Below the pieces are notes generated by a model. The model worked only from the letters and a program-made list of their open reading frames with translations, was not told where the DNA came from and ran no database searches. 64,000 nt of DNA from Siphonodentalium dalli (Eukaryota; Mollusca; Scaphopoda; Gadilida; Siphonodentaliidae), in contig CP136065.1 in NCBI GenBank assembly GCA_032622095.1, positions 209,908,151 through 209,972,150 on the forward strand, read 5' to 3'. Each line of letters begins with the position of its first letter. Position 1 is the first letter of the stretch. A program made the translations under genes and the position numbers. This document shows positions 50,403 to 60,455 of this stretch, one piece after another.

Positions 50403-51337
50403 ACCCAGTAGAACTTCCATAGGTGTAGCCAACGAAGGCAACATCGCTCACAAAGTCATTTAAATCATGTAATTTAGAGTTGGGATCTTCACCTGCAGTG
50501 AAATACGTTATTATGGAACACGTAATAACTATAGAAATTTATTCGCCGCGTTATTCTTTTGACTTTATAAAAATACCTGTCAAAACTTCAAAACATTCCC
50601 AGGATTTATACTTATATATATGAGAATGCACTGGCTCAGCTCAGTGTAAATATTGTTAGGCCAATGCATTCTCTTATATATGCGAGGCTCCCTATGAGAG
50701 ACTCGCATACATAAAAGAATGCATTGGCACAGGGTTTTCGCAACATTTCAGGAAGCTCTAGCCATGGAAGTGTTAATGCCAAACCAAGATCTTGCTAGAC
50801 TCCAAGAAAACCCACCTTTACAACCTTGCGAGATATGGATTGCTGCGACATGTGATGTTCTTAACTCACGGCGAATGTGGGTAGGTTACAATACAGTTCA
50901 TGACATTATATTAGTGACTGGAGGACAATACAGATATATAAAATATTCTTTATGGTAAACTCACCTGTAAACAATGAGGATTGACTAAGCTCGCTCTCCA
51001 AATCCGTTTGATTACCATCCAACTCGGCTTGAGCAAGTTCGGTGTTCAGTACCTCAGCTATTATCTCATCCACGTCCGCTGTTGTTGCTATGGTTGTTGG
51101 TGTTGTGGTTGTAGTTGTGGTGGTGGTTGTAGTTGTGGTGGTGGTTGTTGGTGTTGTGGTAGTTGTTGTGGTGGTTGTTGTTGTGGTTGTAGTTGTGGTG
51201 GTGGTTGTTGGGGTGGTGGTGGTTGGGGCTGGAGTAGTTGTGATCGTTGTCGGTGCTGGTGGTGGTGGTGTAGCCCACAAGAAGGCAGAAACGCCATAAC
51301 TTATAAACACCAAAACAACTATGATTTGCAGTCTCAT
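50401..51337 (-). CDS. secreted threonine-rich mucin-like protein, two exons
   Basis: Exon 1 is 51337-50965 and exon 2 is 50492-50401, joined by a 472-bp intron with a perfect CAG|GTGAGT donor and a CACTGCAG| acceptor. Both sides are phase 1, and the join keeps a single frame of 154 codons ending in TAA TAA. The ATG at 51337 has a purine at -3 and lies 21 nt after a predicted initiator. Residues 1-18 form a signal peptide (MRLQIIVVLVFISYGVSA). Then come a PPPPAP segment and about 60 residues of almost pure threonine in runs of 19 and 16 separated by single prolines, an O-glycosylation-prone mucin-like region. The tail is acidic with one N-glycosylation sequon (NQT) and ends GYTYGSSTG. Thr codons mix ACC, ACA and ACT. 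The product is probably exported and glycosylated, for example a mucus or matrix component; no family is recognised. A hairpin transposon lies in the intron. Confidence 0.75.
50661..50727. repeat. palindromic hairpin element, copy c, within the intron
   Basis: Arms CCAATGCATTCTC / GAATGCATTGG with ATATGCGAG / CTCGCATA, preceded by ATTGTTAGG and followed by CACAGGG. A half-copy (TATATATGAGAATGCACTGG) lies just upstream at about 50616-50635. It sits in the intron of the Thr-rich gene. Confidence 0.85.
50752..50880 (+). CDS. possible plus-strand exon, unidentified
   Basis: A 129-bp stretch open for exactly 43 codons (phase 0-0) lies between TTTCAG at 50746-50751 and GTAGGT at 50881. The peptide includes PNQDLARLQENPPLQPC and then EIWIAATCDVLNSRRMW, which looks compositionally like real protein, but no family is recognised. 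It is antisense within the intron of the Thr-rich gene and next to a hairpin transposon, so a captured or relic exon is possible. The minus strand is also open over most of it. Low confidence. Confidence 0.22.
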
Positions 51338-51354
51338 GGCTGACAGAGCTTCGG

Positions 51355-51360
51355 GAATGA
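51355..51360 (-). promoter_or_regulatory. initiator (predicted transcription start)
   Basis: TCATTC matches the TCAKTY initiator consensus. The A at 51358 is the predicted +1, giving a 21-nt 5' UTR before the ATG at 51337. Confidence 0.55.
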
Positions 51361-51382
51361 TAATGCCAGATTGTTGTAAACT

Positions 51383-51389
51383 GTATATA
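51383..51389 (-). promoter_or_regulatory. TATA box of the Thr-rich gene
   Basis: TATATAC on the minus strand, starting 31 bases upstream of the A of a TCATTC initiator. This is canonical spacing for metazoan TATA promoters. Confidence 0.65.
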
Positions 51390-51430
51390 GTCATAAGCGA
51401 AATGTCAGGTGACACCGCCTCACAAATTTG

Positions 51431-51435
51431 ATTGG
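51431..51435 (-). promoter_or_regulatory. CCAAT box
   Basis: AACCAATCA on the minus strand fits the NF-Y consensus RRCCAATSR and lies about 75 bases upstream of the predicted start, the usual CCAAT-box distance. Confidence 0.55.
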
Positions 51436-51437
51436 TT

Positions 51438-52196
51438 TATGTATCTCGATATCAAAGTGCACCCTTGTAAATTTCGGACGGACGTACTAGTGGTCCACGT
51501 ATGTTGTCTCGTGTCACGCCACCTCGCCGTGATTCTCCAGTATGCTCATACTTTGATGATAGGAAATTATCGATTACCCCAATTTAAAACTGACTTAAAG
51601 ATATAAGCTAAGGATATGTGTTTAATTTTCAGCAATATTCAAATAACAAGATGAACTTTTTGAGCTGAAACTGCAATGTGGACAATAATAAAAATATGCA
51701 TCAAGTTTTCCACAATCGATTACTTAGAGGGATACTAACAATTATATAATTAAATTCGCAAAATGTATAATGTTTGGTGTTTATAAGCATACTAATACGT
51801 GATATGACATGTAATTCGCAAAAAAAATGGAATCGGATATTTCTATGACTTCGGTAAGTCCGTTCATCCGGGTTTTATGATGTATCAAGTATTTTGCGAC
51901 CTATGTTTATCACCTGGATGGCACAGTGATAAATAACTACCATATAAATTATATAAGTTGGCCTTTAAGAATACTGTGAAAACACAACCCTAGCTGATAT
52001 ATTCTAGACAGGCCGTCCATCAAACGCATTTATTACTCCGCCAAACATTTTATACATGACATGACTGTATATAGTATATCGATAAAACCATGCATCCTTG
52101 TATGACTCGAATGTAACCCACCCATTTCACACCGAAACACATCGAAGAAAATTGAGGGAAAATACGGGCCATATGTCACCAGAAAAGTCATGCTGT
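51438..52196. other. upstream intergenic region, no gene seen
   Basis: AT-rich DNA upstream of the CCAAT box of the Thr-rich gene. The 65-codon plus-strand frame at 51409-51606 overlaps the promoter and has no features of a gene. Nothing else is recognised. Confidence 0.5.
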
Positions 52197-52443
52197 TCAG
52201 AACAGATACCTAGATTTACTATGACTGAAAATATATGGCAAGATACCTTTTAAATTTCTGATCGGCTGCGATTTCTAAATTTCAAACAGATGCCTAGATT
52301 AGTATTAATGCAAATATGTCGGATTACCGTACACCTTTTGATTTCTGAGGGACTGGCTTTTATACCGATCAAAACAGATTAGCATTAATGCAGTTATGTG
52401 ACACATTACACCTTTTGAATATCTGAGGGACTGAGATTTCCGT
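52197..52443 (+). repeat. degenerate three-unit minisatellite, ~85 bp
   Basis: Three diverged units begin near AACAGATACCTAGATT (52200), AACAGATGCCTAGATTAG (52285) and AACAGATTAGCATTAATG (52374). Each continues through an ATATG block and CACCTTTTGA- or TACCTTTTAA-type sequence to TTTCTGA followed by GACTG or GGCTG. Confidence 0.6.
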
Positions 52444-52489
52444 GAGGTTGGAATATGGGTCAACTGATTTGAACATATGTATTGTAACC

Positions 52490-53345
52490 CACAATATATA
52501 ATATATTACAGATTATATATAACATATGAAGATATGTGTGTGGGCACAGAGGATCGGAGCACAAGTTGCCGAACTGATATTCAATTGCTAACAAATAAAA
52601 GTATGAGAGATGGTTTTTAATTCAGATGTATTGTAGAAGTTGTTGTTTAAGTGTGGCTGTTGAAGTGGCTATGGTCTCGCAGTATGTGGTAAGAGAAACT
52701 ACAATGAGAGAATTGTGATAATTATGATGGTTACGAGAAACGGTCTGTTGATGAGATAAATGATTGTACTGTCTCAAACAGGCACACATTCGGTGTTTCA
52801 CTGTACCGAGTTACACAAAACAGGAGATCTTTTTCAGAGACAATGGTCACGTTAAGTACATCCAAACGAACCCACATCCGATTTCTTGATTTCGCGTACA
52901 GAGGACAACTGAAGAAAAGTTTTTTGCGTCTTCACGTGAATTTCCACAAGTACAGTTTGGATTAGCTGAGATGTAATTTTCATATTTATCAAAGTTTAGG
53001 TCACTACAGTTATATCTAAGTCTACAGTGCAAAATGTATAATATCCTGTGACCTGCGTTACAATATGGTGGGGTTTCAAAGTCAGTTCTTTTTACAGATT
53101 CCATTCAGCGATCATGGATTGGATGAAACTTGATTTGAAGTGGGTCGTGTTCGTGAAGTGTTCGCAGTTGGTTTCTAATGGGGTATCGAGATGCTTAAGC
53201 CACGACATCTTGTAATAGATTGGTGAGGTAGGAAGGGACATGGTTAGTAATTATTGTGTTCCAGGTATGCATTTATTATTGGGAGGTTTCGTCTTTCGCT
53301 AAGTGGAGGCCACCCGAGTTCAAATAGGAATCTTTCATCTGATAC
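52490..53345 (-). mobile_element. 5'-truncated LINE remnant, family A
   Basis: A decayed ORF2 C-terminus on the minus strand is followed by a 3' UTR with a GTGCTCCGATCC block, related to the 3' UTR at 48219-48740. The exact 3' end is not clear because flanking DNA is AT-repeat-like. Upstream it begins around the GWPPLSERRNL segment. Confidence 0.7.
52820..53345 (-). pseudogene. LINE ORF2 C-terminal fragment with several frameshifts
   Basis: Pieces of one LINE tail appear in different minus-strand frames: LGWPPLSERRNL, then NHVPSYLTNLLQDV, then HFKSSFIQSMIAEWNL, then ILYILHCRLRYNCSDLNF and NPNCTCGNSREDAKNF. After another shift comes LFFSCPLYAKSRNRMWV. The order and motifs match the tail at 48740-49310, so the two are from the same or sister families. 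At least two frameshifts make it nonfunctional. Confidence 0.8.
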
Positions 53346-54549
53346 CGGACGTGTAAAATACTCATACTATTCTACCAGCGTCGGTATATAGGCGGTCGAG
53401 ATTCCGGGGGAGGCAAATGAGGGCATTATCCAAAACAACGTCTCCATACTCATTTTTGCATCATTCGGTATCCTTGTGCGTTTTTTAAAACACAATTGGC
53501 TATCGATGTTGTAGCTTTAAGAAAGTATTAGGTGTAACCATGGGTTATAGAAAATATAATAAACACAACAGTCAACTGTTCTGAGTAGCCTATGGGTTTT
53601 CTCCTCTCGTGAGATGCGAGGATTATTTACACTCGGCTAGCGTTTTCATTTCATTTCATTCCTGGAGAAAAAACATATTCTACCCAGAACAGTTAACTAT
53701 AATTGTCTATGTGTTTACTAAAAGGGCCCACTATTGTATGCGATCGTCATCATCACTCATCTTCATCATCATCGCCATCCGCATCATAACCATTACTACC
53801 GTCATGGTCATCACCATCATCATCATCATCACCCTCATCGTCGTCGTCGTCGTCGAATCGTCATAATCGTTCGTTGTTGTCGTCACCACCATTAGTTGGT
53901 GGCAATTGAAAATCTAGGTCCAGAAAATACGGATTCGTCATCCCAGGTTTAGCATCATAAACCGGGTTTACTGGACTGCCGAATGATATGATATAGCTTT
54001 TTCCGGAGTAAGGTTATAACGCAACAAATGGCTACCATAAACCTGCTGTTTTCGTCAAGGGTCTATGTGACACATCTATGACACAATCCCTGTGTATATA
54101 CAGGTCTACTATACTATATTCCATGCTGATTCGATATCGCCCACACATCCCTACACAAGGCGATGGCCCTAATCCCCCCACAAAATAATATCCGTTATGT
54201 TTTATTATAGTTTTATAGATAAAGCATACATTAACCATACAATGTGACAATTATTAATGTCCTATATAGGTCACAATGTGGTGCCCGTGATCATTTCAGT
54301 ATTAATATATATTAATGTCCTATATGACTTTTGTCCGACCAAAGTAGTTAACTCAGGATAACCATTTCGAATACAATCATAACCTCGCGGCTCGCGTGAC
54401 ACGTGCACTGCTGTACTGTGCTCGAATAGCTTTCGCTATCTAATCGCGTGGGTATTTGGGGATAATTATATGCGGATCGATGGCAGAGGAAACCTTCCCT
54501 CGAAGAGGACTGAGGCCCTGCATTTTTTCATAAAAAGTATACGCCCATC
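53346..54549. other. noncoding region with trinucleotide repeats
   Basis: TCATCA/TCGTCG-type trinucleotide repeats fill about 53745-53865 and produce a low-complexity open frame. A short inverted pair (AACTGTTCTGAG near 53574 and CCAGAACAGTTAAC near 53684) and a duplicated TTAATGTCCTATATG motif (54254 and 54312) are visible. No gene is recognised. Confidence 0.5.
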
Positions 54550-55102
54550 CAGGGTGGGGGGATTTTTTCCGGGCACGTATGCCGGTGTGGGTGGGTGGAC
54601 GATGGGACCAACAATTTTTTTTTCAGCAACTAAAAAAAGATTTTTATGCAAGTTTTTTGACTGTTTTTGCAATGAGTTTGGCTTAAAACACCATAGAATA
54701 AGAGAACTAATGTAATTATAACTGCTAAACTGACTGCAGGCAGTTATCGTGTTGTATTTTGTTGCAAATTTTGAAATCCAAGATGGCCTCTGGTAGCCAT
54801 GTTTTTTTGGCCGAATGACCCCAAAATGACTCTTTCCTATTTACATGTCAATGTTAACATCCATGACAAATAGTATGCACAGAAATTCATATACAGCTGT
54901 TTACAGTGGATTCCCCCCACAAATCTCTGTTCTAGAGTTAAAAGGGGGTGGGTGTCCAAAAATGGTCCTAAAAAACTGCCGAAAACGGAAAAAAAATTTG
55001 GATGCGGGGGTGTGTGGGTCCCAACAAGGGTCGAAAGTAAAAAATCAGCATACGTGCCTGAAAATATTTTCCGACCCCCCCCCCCCCCCCCCCGGGCCCA
55101 TC
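54543..55102. mobile_element. 546-bp hAT-like MITE, copy 2, with 7-bp target duplication
   Basis: The element spans 54550-55095 and is flanked by GCCCATC at 54543-54549 and 55096-55102. It is clearly homologous to 2823-3374 along its whole length, including the block GGCAGTTATCGTGTTG and the inner GTTAACATCCATGA. The left end is CAGGGTGGGGGG; the right end is a long C-run then GG instead of TG. Open frames on both strands reflect simple-sequence ends. Confidence 0.8.
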
Positions 55103-55141
55103 GGGAACTTATATATATATATCTATATCTATATTTGCGAA

Positions 55142-55142
<1 letters not shown>

Positions 55143-55173
<31 letters not shown>
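55143..55173 (+). repeat. TGTC tetranucleotide microsatellite
   Basis: About seven tandem copies of TGTC/GTCT near the left end of the Helitron-like element. A decayed equivalent occurs at about 56505-56535. Confidence 0.9.
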
Positions 55174-55176
<3 letters not shown>

Positions 55177-55334
55177 GTTCTATAGAAATTCACAGGGGAC
55201 CATCTAGATGATGCCAAAGGGGTCTACTAGGAGTATCTTTTTACGAGAAAGATAATGGTCGGGGTTAGAATTTTCTAAAGTGACGCCGTTGTTGTCAGGG
55301 GCAGAAAAGGGGGAGGGGCCGAATTTTTTTTTGT

Positions 55335-56500
55335 CGCCGATTGCCACCAAACTTATATATAATCATCCCCATAATATGAGGAATATAATGGCGTGGTTCA
55401 AATATGGCAAAAGTCGCACCGTTCGCGTCAGGGGTGCCCGGAAGGGGGGGGGCAGTTTTTTTTTCTGTCGCCGATTGCCACGAAACTTACATATAATCAT
55501 CCCCATGATATGAAGAATCCAACGGTGTGGTTTTATTATGTCAAAAGTTGCGTCGTTTGAGTCAGGGATGAACGGAAGGGGAGAGGGGCACCAAAATTGA
55601 TAAAACTAATTTTAGCGCCGATTTCCACCAAATTGATATATATTCTTCTTCATGATACAAGGAATCTAATTGTGCGATTTAACAACGCCAAATTGTTGTT
55701 TTTGGATGAGAGATTTGGAGGGGTGGGCACTATATTTGATAATAAGTCGCCGATTGCCACCGCACTTTTACAAAATCATCCCCATGGTATGAGGAGTATA
55801 ATGGTGTGGCTTTTATCTGTCAAATGTTGCCTCATTCGAGTCAGGGTTGCATTGAAAGGGACAAGAGCACCAAAATTGACGCACAATTTATTTTAGGGCC
55901 AATTTCCACCAAATTGGTACACGTTCTTATCCATGATACGATGAATCTAATCGTGATTTAAAGAGCCATAGTGGTGCTGTTTGGGTGAGAGATGGAGAGG
56001 TGAGGGATTGGCACCAAATTTGATAAAAAAAAATTGTTTAGTCGCCGATTATCACCAAAATTATAAACAATCATCTCCATGATATCAGGAGTGTAATCGT
56101 GTGGTTTAAGGATGTCACAAGTGGGGCCATTCGAGTCAGTGGTGTATAGAGATGAGAGGGACACAAAAACTTATATCTATATGTTTAGTGCCGATTTCCA
56201 CCAGATTGATACATATTCTTCTCCGTGATACGAGGAATCTTATCGTGTGGTTTAGATACACCAAATTGGTGCCCTATGGGTGAGAGATATGGGGACCTTA
56301 AATTTGATACGAATTTGTATACTTGCCAATTTTCACCAAGTTCTTATATATGCATATCTCTAATCTCTAATGAGTCTTAGTGTGTGCAGCTTGAGTCCGA
56401 AATAGGGACGGGAGGGTCATCAAAACTGATACATAATATTTTTAGTACCAATTACCATCAAATTCAGACACGTTCTTCTCAAATGATACAAGAAATAAAA
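55335..56500 (+). repeat. diverged tandem core repeats of the Helitron-like element
   Basis: The motif GTCGCCGATTGCCACCAAAC and diverged forms recur at about 55335, 55467, 55615, 55747, 55898, 56041, 56190, 56325 and 56445, a period of 120-150 bp. Each is followed by an ATCATCCCCAT- or TTCTTCTCCAT-type block and GAGTCAGGG-type sequence. Two alternating unit types give a larger period of about 280 bp. Confidence 0.75.
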
Positions 56501-56504
56501 TCGT

Positions 56505-56680
56505 GCTGTCTGTCTTTCTTTTTGTCTGTCTGTGTGCGTTCTATATATAACTTCACGCGGTACAATCGAGATGGCACCAAGGCGTTCTAAGAGGGGTAAC
56601 TTTTTACAAGGAAGATAATGGTGCGGGTTAAAATTTTCTAAAATGACGCTGTTGGTTGGAGGGGAAATTAAAAAACTATG
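56505..56680 (+). repeat. second copy of the Helitron-like left end
   Basis: Diverged repeat of 55140-55300: a TGTCTGTCTG-like run, then TTCTATA, a CAC-CG-GG-type block, GATGGCACCAAGG and GAAGATAATGG. It implies a nested or tandemly duplicated element. Confidence 0.65.
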
Positions 56681-57965
56681 GTGAAATAGTTTTGTCGCTG
56701 ATTTCCAGCAAACGAATATATAATCACCTTCGCAATATGGCGTTGTTCGAGTCAGCGTTGCATCAACAATTGATTTAATAAACCAAATTCCACCAAATTG
56801 ATACACGTTTTTCTCTAATGATATACCATGAATTAAATCACATTTGGTGTCGTTTGCGTCACGGATGGCGAGCGGATATGCACTATCATTGATAAGATTG
56901 CTATTCGCCGATATCTACATATTATTTATATACAGTCACCAGGCCATCTCCATATCATTTTAAGTAGTTGGGCGTTCACATTTCACAATCCCGACATATG
57001 GTGACCCACATAAGTCACTTGAACAATTATATCTTCTTAACAGTCATGTTTATATGGGAATGGCAATCAAGGCATTCACACAATGAGCTATCAAAAATAG
57101 ATAACTAGAAGAAGCATTAAACGTATATTTATCATTCTATTGAAGAGATACATATATTCGTGCAAACTGAGAGACATCGAACCGTCAGAGGATTGCATAT
57201 ATATAATAACAAAATTTAGTCTGTTCCATTCAATACAGTTTCCACAAAAAATTACAATTTGTCAAGAGATATGGAAGGCCTGTTCAAAAATAGTGGTCAC
57301 AGTGTGCAGTCAAATATAGTTTCTTCTGATATACAAGAAAACGCAGTTAGTAGCACAAGACTTTTCAGGATCCTACCAATACTGACATCTGACAAGGGTT
57401 TTAGAACAGACTCATCGACTGACATAAACAACTCAAAATCTCGCTCTGTGACTGGCACTTGTAGCTGATATATAGGCGCAGCAACATTTCGTTTAAACTA
57501 AGAATATTTAGCCAATATATAGCACCATGAACAGAGGAGCACCTGGAAATTTCTTTGAAACATCTGTATCTCCATGGAGATATGACAGCCAGGTGTCCTC
57601 GAGATCTTAGTCCAACTCACTAGATTGATTGATACATCTCAATATGTAAAACCCAATTATCATCTTTTATCGAACTAATGTGTTTATGATGTTCATGTAT
57701 CATATTATAACGTCTAATGTATACGCAGTTGTAAATAAATAAATATTTCATTATTGGTGGAACGGATTAATCGCGATAAACAGAATGACAATTGACAATG
57801 TGAGCCACTACTTATATTCCATGACTGTAATAATCATGTTTTGTGATGCTATTTGAATATACAATTTATGAGAAAACGTATAACACTTTAAGCAAGAGCA
57901 TTCTCTATTCCCAACAAATATCCACAGCATACATTAACCTGGGCAACGCCGGGTAACCCTGCTAG

Positions 57966-58409
57966 TCTATATATATATATATATATTGGCCATTGCGGGC
58001 GCTGCTAACTTCCACTGCGACTCCCTCATTTCTCTCTCGTTCCGTAACACATGTGCATCCCAGTCGTGTTACGGGCGTCACGATAGATCAACATCCGGGT
58101 CCTATACTAAGCAATATGGTGGTTCGGAGCAAAACATTATAACTATAGTACAGGTAATGCTGGCTTGTGTCCAGTTTCGGAGAGCAAACTGCTTCTATAA
58201 CAATGAGGTGCGTAGAACGAGGTATCAAGTCATACAATTTAGAAAAAGACAGCCATGATGAAACAATAAAGAACGCTCACTTTAGTAAATTCCCGATATT
58301 GTAGGAATAAAGAGTGTTTATCTCACTTCTGTGCGAACAAAAAATGAACAGGTGTAAAATTACATTAACGCATTAGCCTCATTTGAATCTCCAAATTGCG
58401 TCGACGTAG
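57966..58409. other. AT microsatellite and unassigned sequence
   Basis: A TA run (57967-57986) follows the Helitron-like 3' end. The adjoining 57987-58260 is less AT-rich and open on the plus strand, with GTAATG after TATAGTACAG near 58154 as a possible donor, but no protein family is recognised and no start is evident. Confidence 0.4.
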
Positions 58410-59235
58410 TTACGTGCGCTCGCGCAACAGTATGGCGATCAGACAGATTCGTAGGTTGGTGTCACTCTACTCCGTTTCACTCCATGACGTCACCAAAAAC
58501 GACGTAAAACCTTGTGGCGTTCTGACTTTTTTACTGTGCCGAGTTTTTGCTATGTTTATTTTATGTGTTGTTTTCGATTATTTGTTTGTCGCCGATATCG
58601 CCATGTGTCGGGATTCCCTGTTTCTATATTTAAAACTGGCATGCTCGTAGTGAGCCTCGATTTCGATTTTTTCTCCGAGGTCAAATTACGTCAGAGTTAT
58701 GACAAAAATATATCGACCTACATTTTCTCCATCAGAACTCTACATCAAAGAGTCTATAGACTCCTTCGGGACCTACATAGACTCCTTCATTTGGGTATTT
58801 TTACTTATAATTGGGAAGTTTTATCATTTTTGGTTCTTGCGAAGACCTCTTTTTATCGTGCGGGAAAAGAGAGACGTTCAAAACGCGATTCGTAATTCGA
58901 CGCAATAGGCTGAATAGCCTAACCTTCAGCCGAGTTCCGGGTCAAATACGACGAATGACGTAACACAAAACAAAACGCATTTGTGGACACAAACACCGTT
59001 TGAAGAGTTTATTATTACATAAAATGATCGTTATTGATTAATTATTGATTAATTATTTATATTTATTGTTGCATATTGGCTGCTATCAATATTTACACAA
59101 AATGGTATTAATTAGTTCTTATAATTGCTCCTTTGGTCAACTTTGACTATCGGAAAATGAAAATCAAAATATGCCGCTGAAAAAAATGTAATCGAGTCTC
59201 ATCCTTTCGGCAACATGGAATTGGTTTTAATTACT
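58410..59235 (+). repeat. 0.83-kb direct repeat, copy 1
   Basis: Runs from TTACGTGCGCTCGCGCAACA to GGTTTTAATTAC and matches 59618-60455 with roughly 97 percent identity (about 18 substitutions plus small indels counted by eye). Open frames inside it (for example 58512-58895) are broken by indels in copy 2, so it is probably noncoding. It contains a perfect TGACGTCA palindrome at 58485-58492. No terminal inverted repeats or LTR-type TG...CA ends are seen. Confidence 0.85.
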
Positions 59236-59617
59236 TAAAGGCACGTGCGGCCTTAATTGTCGAAAAAATATTCATATTTGTTCCAAACACAGTAAACAGA
59301 AAAACATTAAAATGCATACAGTTCCGTCCATATATACCATGACCATCGCGTAAACATCTTGTTATCATAAAGACCTACTATATTCTACCTAAGCAAGAGC
59401 CTGATTGTGTTACAGAAGACAGCACAATGCTACTGGCTAATCACACACAAATGGTATAAACGCTCTTTATTAGTTCCATATCAGGTATTCACCAACAAAG
59501 AACGCTCTTTATGTTTACCATCATAATATAAACAAACACCAGTAAAGTAACTTTTTATGCTTTTGTTTACATAACAATGGTCAAACATATGACCATAACA
59601 TACTGTTTATGCGATAT
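59236..59617. other. spacer between the two 0.83-kb repeats
   Basis: No gene seen. It includes dispersed-repeat sequence (59455-59520) with two direct ACGCTCTTTAT motifs related to 4245-4290. Confidence 0.5.
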
Positions 59618-60455
59618 TTACGTGCGCTCGCGCAACAGTATGGCGCCGGATCAGACAGATTCGTAGGTTGGTGTCACCCTACTCCGTTTCACTCCATGAC
59701 GTCACCAAAAACGACGTAAAACCTCGTGGCGTTCTGACATTTTTACTGTGCCGCGTTTTTGCTATGTTTATTTGATGTGTTGTTTTCGATTATTTGTTTG
59801 TCGCCGATATCGCCATGTGTCGGGATTCCCTGTTTCTATATTTAAAACTGGCATGCTAGTAGTGAGCCTCGATTTCGATTTTTTCTCCCAGGTCAAAATA
59901 CGTCAGAGTTATGACAAAAATATATCGACCTACATTTTCTCCATCAGAACTCTACATCAAAGAGTCTATAGACTCCTTCGGGACCTACATAGACTCCTTC
60001 ATTTTGGGTATTTTTACTTATAATTGGGAAGTTTTATCATTTTTGGTTCGTGCGAAGACCTCTTTTTATCGTGCGGGGAAAGAGAGACATTCAAAACGCG
60101 ATTTCGTAATTCGACGCAATAGGCTGAATAGCCTAACCTTCAGCCGAGTTCCGGGTCAAATACGACGAATGACGTAACACAAAACAAAACGCATTTGTTG
60201 ACACAAACACCGTTTGAAGAGTTTATTATTACATAAAATGATCGTTATTGATTAATTATTGATTAATTATTTATATTTATTGTTGCATATTGGCTGCTAT
60301 CAATATTTACACAAATAGTATTAATTATTTCTTATAATTGCTCCTTTGGTCAACTTTGACTATCGGACAATGAAAATCAAAATATGCCGCTGAAAAAAAT
60401 GTAATCGATATTAAAGTCTCATCCTTTCGGCAACATGGAATTGGTTTTAATTACT
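59618..60455 (+). repeat. 0.83-kb direct repeat, copy 2
   Basis: Same orientation as copy 1, starting 1208 bp after it. Small insertions include CCGG after TATGGCG and a 7-base insertion after AATCGAT. TGACGTCA is conserved at 59697-59704. Confidence 0.85.

Larger units (their letters stand above)
55122..57965 (+). mobile_element. Helitron-like (HINE/pearl-type) non-autonomous element
   Basis: The 3' end is the hairpin CCTGGGCAACGCCGGG followed by CTAG at 57962-57965 and then T, matching Helitron termini (hairpin plus CTRR, insertion before T). The proposed 5' TC at 55122, after an A, is less certain because it lies in AT-repeats. Inside are a TGTC tetranucleotide run, about nine diverged tandem core repeats, a second copy of the left end, and a right segment from about 56830. 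Bivalve pearl elements share this plan. No helicase or Rep frame is present. A 69-codon frame at 57259-57468 starts with TTG and is not recognised. Confidence 0.7.

Noticed and set aside
51042-51299. Valine- and glycine/cysteine-rich frames on the plus strand, and His/Asn- or Pro/Gln-rich frames on the minus strand
   Set aside because: They are out-of-frame readings of the Thr-codon repeat of the minus-strand gene.
53609-53866. 85-codon plus-strand frame ending in Ile/Val runs
   Set aside because: It is a translation of TCATCA/TCGTCG microsatellite with no start context or splice support.
56740-56765. GTTCGAGTC as an RNA polymerase III B box (tRNA or SINE)
   Set aside because: No A box or cloverleaf is found at the right distance, and the motif is a variant of the Helitron-like core repeat.
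58396-60177. Similar 70-127-codon frames in both 0.83-kb repeats
   Set aside because: Single-base indels between the copies break the frames, and overlapping frames are equally open; there is no sign of protein-level conservation.
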